NCBI RefSeq assembly: GCF_031453975.1
Contig: NZ_JAVDPW010000001.1
Coordinates: 248,001-312,000, forward strand
From: Inquilinus ginsengisoli_A
GTDB taxonomy: Bacteria > Pseudomonadota > Alphaproteobacteria > DSM-16000 > Inquilinaceae
Direction of reading: 5' to 3'
Length of the DNA stretch: 64,000 bases
This document shows, in pieces, positions 45,759 to 54,066 of the stretch; position 1 is the first letter of the stretch, and each line of letters starts with the position of its first letter. Below the pieces are notes generated by a model, which made no database searches, was not told the origin of the DNA, and saw only the letters and a program-made list of their open reading frames with translations. The position numbers and the translations under genes were made by a program.

Positions 45759-46715
45759 TCACTTCTTCAGCAGTTCCTTCATCGTCTTCTGGAAATCGGC
45801 GACGTTGCTGCTGTCGATCAGCCGGGTGGGGATGATCTTCAGATGGTCCGCCGGGATGAAGGACTTGTCGCCCTCGATGTACTGGGCCAGCAGCTTCACC
45901 GTCTGGTAGCCGAACTCGAAGGGTTGCTGCACCACGGTGCCCTCGATCACGCCCTCCTGCACGCCGCGCAGGGTGACCGGGTCCTCGTCGAAGCCGACGA
46001 CCTTGATCTTGCCCAGCTTCCCGGCCGCCTTCATGGCGTCGTAGATGATCGGCGTGTTGTAGGAGTAGAGGCCGACCAGCATCGCCAGGTCGTCGTACTT
46101 GGTCAGCGTGTCCTCGACATTGCGCTTGGCCTTGGCGAAGTCGATGTCGTCGGTGCGGATGTCGACGATCTCGATCTTGGTGCCGGCGATCGCTTTCTTG
46201 ATGCCCTCGACTCGCTCGCGGGCGTTGGCGTTGCCCAGCGTGCCGACGAACAGCATGATCTTGCCGCCGTCCGGCAGGGTCTTCTTGATCAGCTCGCCCG
46301 CCTGCACGCCGGCGGCGACGTTGTCGGTGCCGATGTACAGGAGCCGGTCGCTCTTCGGCGCGTCGCTGTCGAAGGTGAACAGCGGCACCTGGCCGGCGGC
46401 CTTGTTCAGCAGCGCGGTGGAATTGTCCGGATCGACCGGGCTGATGCCGATGCCGGCGACGCCGCGGGCCAACATGTCCTCGACGATCTGGCGCTGCTCC
46501 GCGGCGCTGGATTGGCCGGGGATCTTGAACTCGACACTGTAGCCCTTCAGCTCGGACACCGCCTTGTCGGTGCCCTTGTTGGCGATGGTCCAGAAAGAGG
46601 ACGAGCCGTTGACGACGAAGGCGATGGTCTTGTCGGCCGCCTGGGCCGGCGCCGGACCGATGGCGAAAGCCGCCGCGACGGCGGCCGCCAGGCCCGCCAG
46701 AACGAAACGCTTCAT
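45759..46715 (-). CDS. Sugar ABC transporter substrate-binding protein
   Basis: A 318-residue periplasmic binding protein of the ribose/galactose class (peripla_BP_4). The signal peptide MKRFVLAGLAAAVAAAFAIGPAPAQA precedes ADKTIAFVVNGSSSFWTIANKGTDKAVSELKGYSVEF; hinge and ligand segments include GIGISPVDPDNSTALLNKAAG and VGFDEDPVTLRGVQEGVIEGTVVQQPFEFGYQ. GGGAGGA precedes the ATG. It heads the operon with the ATPase and permease genes; the LacI gene lies upstream on the same strand after 114 bp. Confidence 0.9.
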   Translation of the reverse strand: MKRFVLAGLAAAVAAAFAIGPAPAQAADKTIAFVVNGSSSFWTIANKGTDKAVSELKGYSVEFKIPGQSSAAEQRQIVEDMLARGVAGIGISPVDPDNSTALLNKAAGQVPLFTFDSDAPKSDRLLYIGTDNVAAGVQAGELIKKTLPDGGKIMLFVGTLGNANARERVEGIKKAIAGTKIEIVDIRTDDIDFAKAKRNVEDTLTKYDDLAMLVGLYSYNTPIIYDAMKAAGKLGKIKVVGFDEDPVTLRGVQEGVIEGTVVQQPFEFGYQTVKLLAQYIEGDKSFIPADHLKIIPTRLIDSSNVADFQKTMKELLKK

Positions 46716-46763
46716 TGGGTATCCTCCCGGTCTTTTCGACCATTGAAATGCCCCGTTGGGGCG

Positions 46764-46799
46764 CATTGTTATTATTATCATACAATTAGGATCATAATG
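46764..46799 (-). promoter_or_regulatory. AT-rich promoter/operator candidate before the sugar-binding protein
   Basis: A 36 bp AT-rich patch contrasts with the surrounding GC-rich DNA. On the minus strand it holds two TATGAT hexamers that match a -10 box, and the central 23 bp are quasi-symmetric (TTAT.AT ... AT.ATAA ends). No convincing -35 box at the right spacing was found, so exact promoter and operator limits are open. Confidence 0.35.
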
Positions 46800-46829
46800 G
46801 TTCGGCGGGGTCAAGGGCGCGATCTGCGG

Positions 46830-47903
46830 TCAGGGAAATCCCCCACGACCGGTCACGCTCCTACGGCCCTCCCAGGGACCGCACCCGCACGAATCGCGCA
46901 CGCGCAGCGTCGGCGTCAGGCGCAGGGTTTTCGGCTTGGCGGCGGGGTCCTTCAGGCGGCGCATCAGCAGCCGGACCGCGGTCTCGCCGAGTTCCGCGCA
47001 AGGCTGCGCCACCACGGTCAGCCGCGGGGTGAAGGCGGTGGCCCAGTCGAAATCGTCGAACCCGGCCAGGGCCATGTCACCGGGCACGCGCAAGGATGCC
47101 TCGCGCAGGGCGTGCATGGCGCCGATCGTCATCAGGTTGTTGCCGGTGACGATCGCGTCCGGCCGAGGATCCCGCGCCAGCAGCCCGTGCACCGCCTGCC
47201 GCGCCGGCTCCAGCGCCGAATGGCCGATGACGACCAGCGCCGGGTCGAAGGCCAGGCCCGCCTGCTTCAGCCCCGCCTTGTACCCGGCCAGCCTCTCCTG
47301 CGTGGTCGACAGGCCGGGCTGGCCGGACACCAGCGCGATGCGGCGGTGGCCGTGGGTCGCCAGATGCGCCACCAGCTCGATCGTCGATCTGCGGTTCTCG
47401 ACCCCGACCTGGTCGAAATCGGGCGCGACCAGCCGGTCGATCAGCACCGTCGGGATGCCATGGGTGCGGAGATAGCGCAGTGCCGCGCGGTCCGGGTCGG
47501 CCGAGGCCGCCAGGATGATGCCGTCGACCCGGCGCTGGTGCAGGGCGCGCACGGTCTGCAACTCCTGCGCCGGATCGTCATGGGTGTCGGACAGGAAGAT
47601 CATCAGGCCGTGGCGCTTGGCCTCGACCTCGATGCCGCCGACCACCTCGCTGAAATAATGGTTGGTGATGGCCGACAGGGCGATGCCGATCGATTCCGTG
47701 GTCGCCCCGGCCAGCGACCGGGCCAGGGTGTTCGGGATGTAGGCGGTCCGGGCCACCGCGTCCTCGACCGCCCGCACCGCCTCCGGGCTGACCTTGCGGG
47801 TGCCGTTCAGCACATGCGAGACGGTCGACACCGACACGCCGGCCTGGCGCGCGACATCGGCCATGGTCGAGGCGGGGGCGGTCCGGGATGGGCTGCGGGC
47901 CAT
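46830..47903 (-). CDS. LacI family transcriptional regulator
   Basis: A 357-residue repressor. The N-terminal helix-turn-helix and hinge are TMADVARQAGVSVSTVSHVLNGTRKVSPEAVRAVEDAVARTAYIPNTLARSLAG; the C-terminal sugar-binding domain contains IGIALSAITNHYFSEVVGGIE and VTGNNLMTIGAMHALREASLRVPGDMALAGFDDFDWA. It lies between two sugar ABC systems on one strand, so its effector is probably the transported sugar. Tandem LacI-type palindromes occur upstream of the fused transporter gene, about 5 kb away. The start is not fixed by a strong ribosome binding site. Confidence 0.9.
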   Translation of the reverse strand: MARSPSRTAPASTMADVARQAGVSVSTVSHVLNGTRKVSPEAVRAVEDAVARTAYIPNTLARSLAGATTESIGIALSAITNHYFSEVVGGIEVEAKRHGLMIFLSDTHDDPAQELQTVRALHQRRVDGIILAASADPDRAALRYLRTHGIPTVLIDRLVAPDFDQVGVENRRSTIELVAHLATHGHRRIALVSGQPGLSTTQERLAGYKAGLKQAGLAFDPALVVIGHSALEPARQAVHGLLARDPRPDAIVTGNNLMTIGAMHALREASLRVPGDMALAGFDDFDWATAFTPRLTVVAQPCAELGETAVRLLMRRLKDPAAKPKTLRLTPTLRVRDSCGCGPWEGRRSVTGRGGFP

Positions 47904-47971
47904 CGGCGCTTTCTGTGGGTTGGATCTGTGGGGCGGGAGGGCTGGGCGCGAGTCCGGCCCTCCCGCCGTGG

Positions 47972-48979
47972 TCAGAAGGCGAATTCGCCGACATTCGCCG
48001 GGGTGACGATCTCGGCCGGCCCGAGCACCACCTCGCCGCCGTCGCCGACCTTGTACTCGCCCAGCCGGCCGGCGGTGAAGCTGCTGCCCGGCTTGCCGTC
48101 CAGCTTGCACTGCGCCAGCGCCTGGGCGGCGTAGTAGGTGAGGTAGCCGAGGTCCTTGACGTTCCACCAGATGTCCTGGGCGGCGCCGCTCTCGATGTAC
48201 TTGCGGATCAGCGAGGCCGGGGCCAGCCCGGTCAGCTTGATCTTGCCGGTCATCCCCGCCTGTTCCAGCGCCCGCGCCGCCGCCGGCAGGCCGATGCCGG
48301 CCGGGACGATGATGCCCTTCAGGTTGGGGAAGGCCTGCGCCAGGGCCAGCGCCTGCTGCTGGTTGACCTGCTCGCTCTCCTCGCCATAGGCGACCTGGAC
48401 CAGCTTCATCTTGGCGAATTTCGGATCGCCGGCCAGCCGGGCCTTCATGAAGTCGATCCAGGCGTTCTGGTTGGTCGCGGTCGGGGTCGAGGACAGGATG
48501 GCGAACTCGCCCTCGCCGCCGATCATCTGGGCCATGCTCTCCAGCATCATCTCGGCCAGGCTGTCGCCCCTGGCCTGGTTCAGGAACAGGGTGCGGGCGG
48601 CCGGCGCGACGTCGGAATCATAGGACACCACGCGGATGCCCTGGGCCATCGCCCGCTTCAGCGCCGGGGCCACGGCGTTGGCGTCGTTGCCGGAGATGGC
48701 GATCACCTTCACCTGCTGCGACACCAGGTTGTTGATGAACTCGATCTGCGCCTCGGCCGTGGCCTGCGACGGGGCCTGCTGGATAACGGTGCCGCCAATC
48801 TCCTTCTGCGCCTCGTCCGCGCCGGTCTTGGCGACCTGGAAATAGGGATCGGTGTCCAGCTTCGGCAGGAAGCCGACGGTGACCGGGCTGGTGGCGCAGT
48901 CCTGCGCCAGGGCGGCGGCGGGGGCCAGGCTGCCGAGCAGTGCTGCGGCCAGGGCCAGGCGGGTGATACGCGACGTCAT
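47972..48979 (-). CDS. Sugar ABC transporter substrate-binding protein (RhaS/LsrB-like)
   Basis: A 335-residue periplasmic binding protein. The signal peptide MTSRITRLALAAALLGSLAPAAALAQ is followed by VTVGFLPKLDTDPYFQVAKTGADEAQKEIGG and later GIIVPAGIGLPAAARALEQAGMTGKIKLTGLAPASLIRKYIESG, matching the rhamnose (RhaS) and AI-2 (LsrB)-like subfamily of peripla_BP_4. It serves the fused ATPase-permease and the separate permease encoded upstream on the same strand. A 145 bp inverted-repeat element sits between it and the permease gene. The LacI gene follows after 68 bp. Confidence 0.88.
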   Translation of the reverse strand: MTSRITRLALAAALLGSLAPAAALAQDCATSPVTVGFLPKLDTDPYFQVAKTGADEAQKEIGGTVIQQAPSQATAEAQIEFINNLVSQQVKVIAISGNDANAVAPALKRAMAQGIRVVSYDSDVAPAARTLFLNQARGDSLAEMMLESMAQMIGGEGEFAILSSTPTATNQNAWIDFMKARLAGDPKFAKMKLVQVAYGEESEQVNQQQALALAQAFPNLKGIIVPAGIGLPAAARALEQAGMTGKIKLTGLAPASLIRKYIESGAAQDIWWNVKDLGYLTYYAAQALAQCKLDGKPGSSFTAGRLGEYKVGDGGEVVLGPAEIVTPANVGEFAF

Positions 48980-49055
48980 GGGATGGTGCCTCCTTGGGTT
49001 GCTTGTTGTGGGTCGTCCCGGCGCTTCGCATGGCGCCGATCATGGGGCCCGCGTC

Positions 49056-49200
49056 AGAGATCGCTTGAGAATGCGCTGGTATGAGTCGGCTGGTGGTGGT
49101 TTCGAGAACCGGAGCGCAGCGGACATCTACGTCCGTGAGCACCGGAAGCGCAGAAACTGCCATCAGACGGCCGTACCAGTAGCATTATCGAGCGATCTCT
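49056..49200. repeat. 145 bp element with terminal inverted repeats (MITE-like)
   Basis: The ends AGAGATCGCTTGAGAATGC and, on the opposite strand, AGAGATCGCTCGATAATGC are inverted copies of about 26 bp with few mismatches, both running on into CTGGTA. Inside are two near-direct repeats (ACCGGAGCGCAG and ACCGGAAGCGCAG) flanking a perfect CGGAC/GTCCG hairpin. The right end supplies the last codons and stop of the upstream permease gene. No coding capacity; it looks like a small non-autonomous mobile element or structured interspersed repeat. Confidence 0.6.
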
Positions 49201-50171
49201 CGGGTCGAGCGCGGGCGAAGCCGTTCGAACAGGTGTTTCGACGCGTTGCTGAGCAGCAGCGCGCCGATCAGCAGCAGGCCGACGATGGTGCCCTGGGCGT
49301 CGCCGCCGATCTGGCTCAGGCCCAGCGCGTTGCGGATCACCGCGATCAGCACCAGCGCCCACAGCACGCCGGTCAGCTTGCCGCGGCCGCCGAACACGCT
49401 GACCCCGCCCAGCAGGGCCACGGTGATGATGTCGAGCTCGAACCCGACCGCGTTGTTGGCGCGGGCGTTGGCGAGGCGGGCGGTGAACACGATGCCGGCC
49501 AGCGACGAGACCAGGCCGGACAGCACGAACAGCCCCAGCCGCAGCCGCGCCACCCGGATGCCGGAATAAAGCGCGGTGGCGGGGTTGCCGCCCAGCACAT
49601 AGATCCGCCGCCCGGCCGGAGTGTGCTGCAGCACCACCGCGAAGATCGGGGCCAGCACCAGGAACGGCACGATGGTCCAGGGGATCGGCGTGCCGAGGAC
49701 GGAGTCGATGCCGAAATCGGTGAAGGAGTCCGGGAAGGTGTTGACCGAGGCGGAGCCGAGGATGATGTAGCCGATGCCCCGGAACATCGCCAAGGTGCCC
49801 AGCGTCACCACCAGCGACGGCAGTCCGAAGCGGACGACCAGCACGCCGTTGAAGGCGCCCAGCGCCGCGCCGGCCAGCAGCACCAGCGGGATGGCGGCGG
49901 GCATCGGCACCCCGGCCTGGACCATGACGCCGAGGATGACGCTGCTGAGCGCCAGGATGCTGGCGACCGACAGGTCGATCTCACGGGCGATGATCAGCAG
50001 CACCATCGGCAACACGATCAGCGCCTTTTCCGACACGCCGGCCGCCGCCTGGGACAGGTTGAATCGGGTGGCGAAGTTCGGCACCGCCAGCACGGCGTAG
50101 AGGATGACCGCCAGGGTCAGCACCGCCAGGAAGGTCTCCCAGCTGGCAAGGCGGCGAAGCCGGTCGCGCAT
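49185..50171 (-). CDS. CUT2 sugar ABC transporter permease
   Basis: A 328-residue RbsC-like permease with about nine helices. Signatures are VLPMVLLIIAREIDLSVASILALSSVILGVM, FGLPSLVVTLGTLAMFRGIGYIILG and LLGGVSVFGGRGKLTGVLWALVLIAVIRNAL. Its ATG overlaps the TGA of the fused ATPase-permease gene by one base, so the two are coupled and probably form a heterodimeric channel. Its last four codons and stop lie within the right terminal repeat of the 145 bp element, so the original C-terminus may have differed. Confidence 0.9.
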   Translation of the reverse strand: MRDRLRRLASWETFLAVLTLAVILYAVLAVPNFATRFNLSQAAAGVSEKALIVLPMVLLIIAREIDLSVASILALSSVILGVMVQAGVPMPAAIPLVLLAGAALGAFNGVLVVRFGLPSLVVTLGTLAMFRGIGYIILGSASVNTFPDSFTDFGIDSVLGTPIPWTIVPFLVLAPIFAVVLQHTPAGRRIYVLGGNPATALYSGIRVARLRLGLFVLSGLVSSLAGIVFTARLANARANNAVGFELDIITVALLGGVSVFGGRGKLTGVLWALVLIAVIRNALGLSQIGGDAQGTIVGLLLIGALLLSNASKHLFERLRPRSTREIAR

Positions 50172-52729
50172 CACACCGCTCCCTTCAGGCCGCGGCGGGC
50201 GATGGTGGCGTCGATCGCCACCGCGGCCAGGATCACCAGCCCGTAGATGCCCTGAAGCCACAGCGGGTCGACCCGCACCAGGGTCAGGCCGTTGTTGATC
50301 ACCAGCAGCAGCAGGGCGCCCAGCACCGTGCCCAGGATGGTGCCGGCCCCGCCGCGGATGGCGACGCCGCCGACCACCACGGCGGCGATCACCGTCAGCT
50401 CGTAGCCCATGGCGACGCGGGCATCGACGGTGGCGTAGCGCGAGGCCCACAGGGCGCCGTCCAGCCCGGCCAGCAGCCCGGCGACGGCAAAGCTGGTCAG
50501 CACGCGGCGATGGGTCCTGATGCCGATCAGCGTCGCGCCGTCGGGGTTGGACCCGATGGCGTAGAGCTCACGCCCGGCCGGCAGATGGCGCAGCGCCAGG
50601 CCGGCGACCAGCAGGATGGTCACGGCGATGATGACGACGCCGGGTACCCCCAGCAGCCTGGCGCTGGTCATGTCCAGCCACGCCTGGGGCACCTGGTCGG
50701 CGCTGATCTGCTTGCCGCCGGCGACGATGCTGTTGAGCCCGCGGAACACCGCCAGCGTGCCCAGCGTCACCACGATCGACGGCACGCCGCCGCGGGTGAT
50801 CACCAGGCCGTTGACCAGGCCGCAGGCGATGCCGGTGGCGCAGGCCACGCCCAGGCCGGCGGCGATCCCCAGCTCGGGATGCGCCTGCACCACGCTGGCG
50901 GCGGCATAGGCGGACAGGCCGATCACCGAGGCGATCGACAGGTCGATGTTGCGGGTGACGATGATCAGCATCTGCGCCACCGCGACGATGATCAGCAGCG
51001 CCGCATCCATCGAGATGGCGGTCAGGTTCTCCAGGCTCAGCACCCGCGGGTTGATCACCGCGATCGGCAGCAGGATGGCGGCGATCGCGGCCACCAGGCC
51101 CAGCTCCCGCCGTTTGGCGAAGCCGGCGAGGGAGCGGCGGGGCGAGGGGCTGGACGAGGTCGGGGCGGCGATCGGCGTGTCCGGGCGGGGCGGGGGCGCC
51201 GCCAGCGCGCCGGTCGCGGCCTGCATCACCCGCTCCTGCGTCGCCTCGGCAGCGGCGAATTCCCCGGCGACGCGGCCCTCGCGCAGCACCACCACGCGGT
51301 GGCACATGCCCAGCAGCTCCGGCAGCTCGGACGAGATCAGGATGATCGCCATGCCCTGGCGCGCCAGCTCGGCGATCATGGCGTGCACCTCGGCCTTGGT
51401 CTGGACGTCGATGCCCTGGGTCGGTTCGTCCAGGATCAGCAGGCGCGGATGCGTCGCCAGCCATTTCGACAGCACGATCTTCTGCTGGTTGCCACCGGAC
51501 AGGGTCTTCACCGGCTGGTCCAGGCTGCGATAGCGCAGCTTGAGCTGTTCGACATAAGGCGTGACCAGCGCCCGCTCCTGCGCCGGGGCGATCAGGCCCA
51601 GCCTGGTCGTCTGGTCGATCACCGTCAGCGAGGCATTGGTCAGGATGTCAAAATCCATCACCAGGCTCTGGCCGATGCGGTCCTCGGAGACATAGGCGAT
51701 GCCGGCCGCCATGGCGTCGCGCGGCGAGGCGAAGGCGACCGGGGTGCCGGCCAGCATGACCGTGCCGCGGTCCGGCGCATCGATCCCGAACAGCACGCGG
51801 GCGATCTCGGTGCGGCCGCTGCCGACCAGCCCGCCCAGGCCCAGGATCTCGCCGGGGCGGACCGCGAAGCCGATATCCTCGAACACCCCGTCGCGCGACA
51901 GCCCGTCGACCGTCAGCAGCGGCTGGCCTGCCGCCGCCGGCAGCTCCGGATACATCATGGTCAGCGACCGGCCGACCATCATCTGCACGGCACGGTCGCG
52001 CGGCAGGTCTGCCGTCCGCTCGGTGCCGACGAAGCGGCCGTCGCGCAGGATCGTGATGCGGTCGGCGATCTCGTAGATCTCGTCCATGCGGTGGCCGACG
52101 AACAGCATGGCGACGCCCTGCTGCTTCAGCCGGGCCACCACCTCGAACAGCCGGCGGACCTCGCGCTGCGACAGCGCCGCCGTCGGCTCGTCCATGATCA
52201 GCACGCGCGACCCCAGCGACAGGGCGCGGGCGATCTCGACCAGCTGCTGCTCCGAAGTGCGCAGGCGGCCGAGCGGCAGGTCCGGGCTGCAGTCCAGGCC
52301 GATCATGTCAAGCAGCTGCCGCGCCCGGCCGCGCACCGCGGCGTGGTCGACCGCGCCCAGCGCCGTGCGCGGCGTGTGCCCCATGAACACGTTCTCGGCG
52401 ACGCTGAGATCGGGGAACAGGCCGGGGTGCTGGTGCATCACGGCGATGCCGGCGTGGCGGGCATCGACCGGGGAGGCGAAGGCGGCGGGGCGGCCATCGA
52501 CCACGACATGGCCGGCATCGGGCCGGTACACCCCGGCCAGCAATTTCACGCAGGTGCTCTTGCCGGCGCCGTTCTCGCCGAGCAGCGCCACGACCTCGCC
52601 GGGCCACAGGGAAAAGGAGACGTCGTGCAGCGCCACGGTGCCGCCGAAGGACTTCGATGCGCCGGCCAGGCCGAAGCACTTCCGCGCGCCGACGAGGCCG
52701 TCGGACGGCATGGCGGTGACCTGGTTCAT
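50171..52729 (-). CDS. Fused sugar ABC transporter ATPase-permease
   Basis: An 852-residue fusion. Residues about 15-500 are a CUT2 double ATPase: Walker A LLGENGAGKSTCVKLLAG, Walker B SRVLIMDEPTAALSQ, degenerate second site GLGGLVGSGRTEIARVLFG and signature LSGGNQQKIVLSKWLATHPRLLILDEPTQGIDV. A Pro/Ser-rich linker (PPPRPDTPIAAPTSSSPSPRR) leads to a CUT2 permease with IVTRNIDLSIASVIGLSAYAAASVV and VVVGGVAIRGGAGTILGTVLGALLLLVINNGL. No frameshift is needed. The start MNQVTAMPSDG is preferred; a start 87 bases upstream would lie inside the operator repeats. Confidence 0.9.
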   Translation of the reverse strand: MNQVTAMPSDGLVGARKCFGLAGASKSFGGTVALHDVSFSLWPGEVVALLGENGAGKSTCVKLLAGVYRPDAGHVVVDGRPAAFASPVDARHAGIAVMHQHPGLFPDLSVAENVFMGHTPRTALGAVDHAAVRGRARQLLDMIGLDCSPDLPLGRLRTSEQQLVEIARALSLGSRVLIMDEPTAALSQREVRRLFEVVARLKQQGVAMLFVGHRMDEIYEIADRITILRDGRFVGTERTADLPRDRAVQMMVGRSLTMMYPELPAAAGQPLLTVDGLSRDGVFEDIGFAVRPGEILGLGGLVGSGRTEIARVLFGIDAPDRGTVMLAGTPVAFASPRDAMAAGIAYVSEDRIGQSLVMDFDILTNASLTVIDQTTRLGLIAPAQERALVTPYVEQLKLRYRSLDQPVKTLSGGNQQKIVLSKWLATHPRLLILDEPTQGIDVQTKAEVHAMIAELARQGMAIILISSELPELLGMCHRVVVLREGRVAGEFAAAEATQERVMQAATGALAAPPPRPDTPIAAPTSSSPSPRRSLAGFAKRRELGLVAAIAAILLPIAVINPRVLSLENLTAISMDAALLIIVAVAQMLIIVTRNIDLSIASVIGLSAYAAASVVQAHPELGIAAGLGVACATGIACGLVNGLVITRGGVPSIVVTLGTLAVFRGLNSIVAGGKQISADQVPQAWLDMTSARLLGVPGVVIIAVTILLVAGLALRHLPAGRELYAIGSNPDGATLIGIRTHRRVLTSFAVAGLLAGLDGALWASRYATVDARVAMGYELTVIAAVVVGGVAIRGGAGTILGTVLGALLLLVINNGLTLVRVDPLWLQGIYGLVILAAVAIDATIARRGLKGAV

Positions 52730-52779
52730 CGCACTCGGGGCTCCCTGCCATCGCTTCTTTTGCCCGAGGATGCATGACC

Positions 52780-52803
52780 GCAAGCGCTTGCGCAAGCGCT
52801 TGC
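52780..52803. promoter_or_regulatory. Tandem LacI-type operators GCAAGCGCTTGC x2
   Basis: Two directly adjacent copies of the perfect palindrome GCAAGCGCTTGC lie 51 bp before the start of the fused transporter gene. An even-length palindrome with a central CG inside AAGCGCTT is the usual operator form of LacI-family repressors in proteobacteria. The LacI gene at the far end of the same gene set is the natural candidate to bind here; that link is inference. Confidence 0.72.
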
Positions 52804-52876
52804 GCGAAAGAGCCATCCGGTCGGATGTGTCGATCAGAGCGATGTCAGGCGATGCAGATAGCCCAGCGGGCCGGGG

Positions 52877-53512
52877 TCACCAGCGCAGGACGCGCTTGCC
52901 GGCGAAGTATCCGATCAGGACCACGATCCCGGTCGCCAGCGTGTACCAGGTGGCGACGAACAGCGGGCTGTCGTCCGGGCAATGCGCGGCATAGAAGGTC
53001 GCGGCGATGCCGGCGGCCACCAGCCCGGCGATCGCGCCGGCGGCGCCCGGCCGTCGCGGCGCGCCCAGGCGCAGGGCGAGCAGCAGCAGGGTGAGGGGGC
53101 CCAGCGCCATCAGCGGGATCAGGGACATGCACCACCGGGCGTTGGTGCCGATCCAGCGCGCGCCCCAGGTCGAGGTCGGCATCACGATCATCTCGGCCAC
53201 CACGGCGGCGACCAGCAGAGCGGGGGCGGCGATCAGGGCCCAGCGCCAGGCGCCCAGCGGCACGCCCGGCCGCGCCAGGTGCAGGATCAGCCCGGTGGCG
53301 GTGACAGCCAGGGTCAGGGTGACCACGAACTTGAAGAGGTAGCGGACGGTGTCCATCGCCTGCATCACATCCGGCCGCACGCCGATGCCGACGAAGAAGA
53401 TGGCCCCGGCCACGGCGGCGCCGCCGGCCATCGCAGCCGCGACAGCCTTGCCCAGCCGCCAGCGGACGGGCGCGTCCTGCGCCAGGGCGCTGATGAGGTC
53501 GTCGGTCTTCAC
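52877..53512 (-). CDS. NrsF-like (DUF1109) transmembrane anti-sigma factor
   Basis: A 211-residue protein with six membrane helices and a short cytoplasmic N-terminus (MKTDDLISALAQDAPVRWRLGKAV), typical of the NrsF/OsrA family that holds ECF sigma factors at the membrane. Two Cys residues that are characteristic of the family are present, Cys128 (TNARWCMSL) and Cys178 (AAHCPDDSPLF). In relatives these thiols respond to oxidants or metals and release the sigma factor. The gene overlaps the sigma gene stop by four bases (ATGA), the standard coupling for such pairs. Confidence 0.87.
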   Translation of the reverse strand: MKTDDLISALAQDAPVRWRLGKAVAAAMAGGAAVAGAIFFVGIGVRPDVMQAMDTVRYLFKFVVTLTLAVTATGLILHLARPGVPLGAWRWALIAAPALLVAAVVAEMIVMPTSTWGARWIGTNARWCMSLIPLMALGPLTLLLLALRLGAPRRPGAAGAIAGLVAAGIAATFYAAHCPDDSPLFVATWYTLATGIVVLIGYFAGKRVLRW

Positions 53513-54066
53513 CCGGGTCCACTCCGATACAAAACGGCCAGCGCCTTCAGGGCGCGGTGCAGGGCCACGCGCACGGCGCCTTCGGTCATCTTCAGGCGGG
53601 TGGCGGTGTCACGCACGCTGCTGCCCTCCACCGAGATCGACTGCACGATGTCGCGCTGCGGGTCCTTCAGCTGCGCCAGCAGCCGCGCGACGTCGCGCTG
53701 CTCCAGGCTGTCCGGCGGCTCTTCCGCCTCCAGCGTGTCGATCACGTCCTCGATCGGCACGTTGACCTGCCGGCCGCGCCGGCGCAGCGCGTCGATCAGC
53801 TTGTTGCGCACGATGGTCGAGATCCACGGGCCGATCGGCCGCGTGACGTCCCAGCTGGCCCGCTTGAGATGGATGGCCAGCAGCACTTCCTGGACGATGT
53901 CCTCGGCGTCGCTGCTCGCCGCGCCGAAGCGGTCGCCGCGCCGTCGGGCCAGGGCGCGCAGATAAGGCGTCACGGCCTCCAGGAACAGACGATAGGCGCC
54001 GGCATCGCCCGCAATCGCGGCTCGCATCCATGTCGCCCACTGCTCCTCCCGCGACGGATCATTCAC
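53509..54066 (-). CDS. ECF sigma factor partnered with NrsF
   Basis: A 185-residue sigma-70 family ECF factor. Region 2 includes DAEDIVQEVLLAIHLKRASWDVTRPIGPWISTIVRNKLIDALRRRGR, and region 4 is DPQRDIVQSISVEGSSVRDTATRLKMTEGAVRVALHRALKAL for -35 recognition. It is cotranscribed with the anti-sigma gene. A GTAACG-N16-CGTATG element sits immediately before the start codon, like the promoters used by NrsF-type sigma factors, which would give autoregulation and an almost leaderless messenger. Confidence 0.92.
   Translation of the reverse strand: MNDPSREEQWATWMRAAIAGDAGAYRLFLEAVTPYLRALARRRGDRFGAASSDAEDIVQEVLLAIHLKRASWDVTRPIGPWISTIVRNKLIDALRRRGRQVNVPIEDVIDTLEAEEPPDSLEQRDVARLLAQLKDPQRDIVQSISVEGSSVRDTATRLKMTEGAVRVALHRALKALAVLYRSGPG

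Noticed and set aside
52730..52816. Earlier start of the fused ABC gene (MALSRKRLRKRL...)
   Set aside because: The extra residues are encoded by the tandem palindromes, which are better explained as operators.
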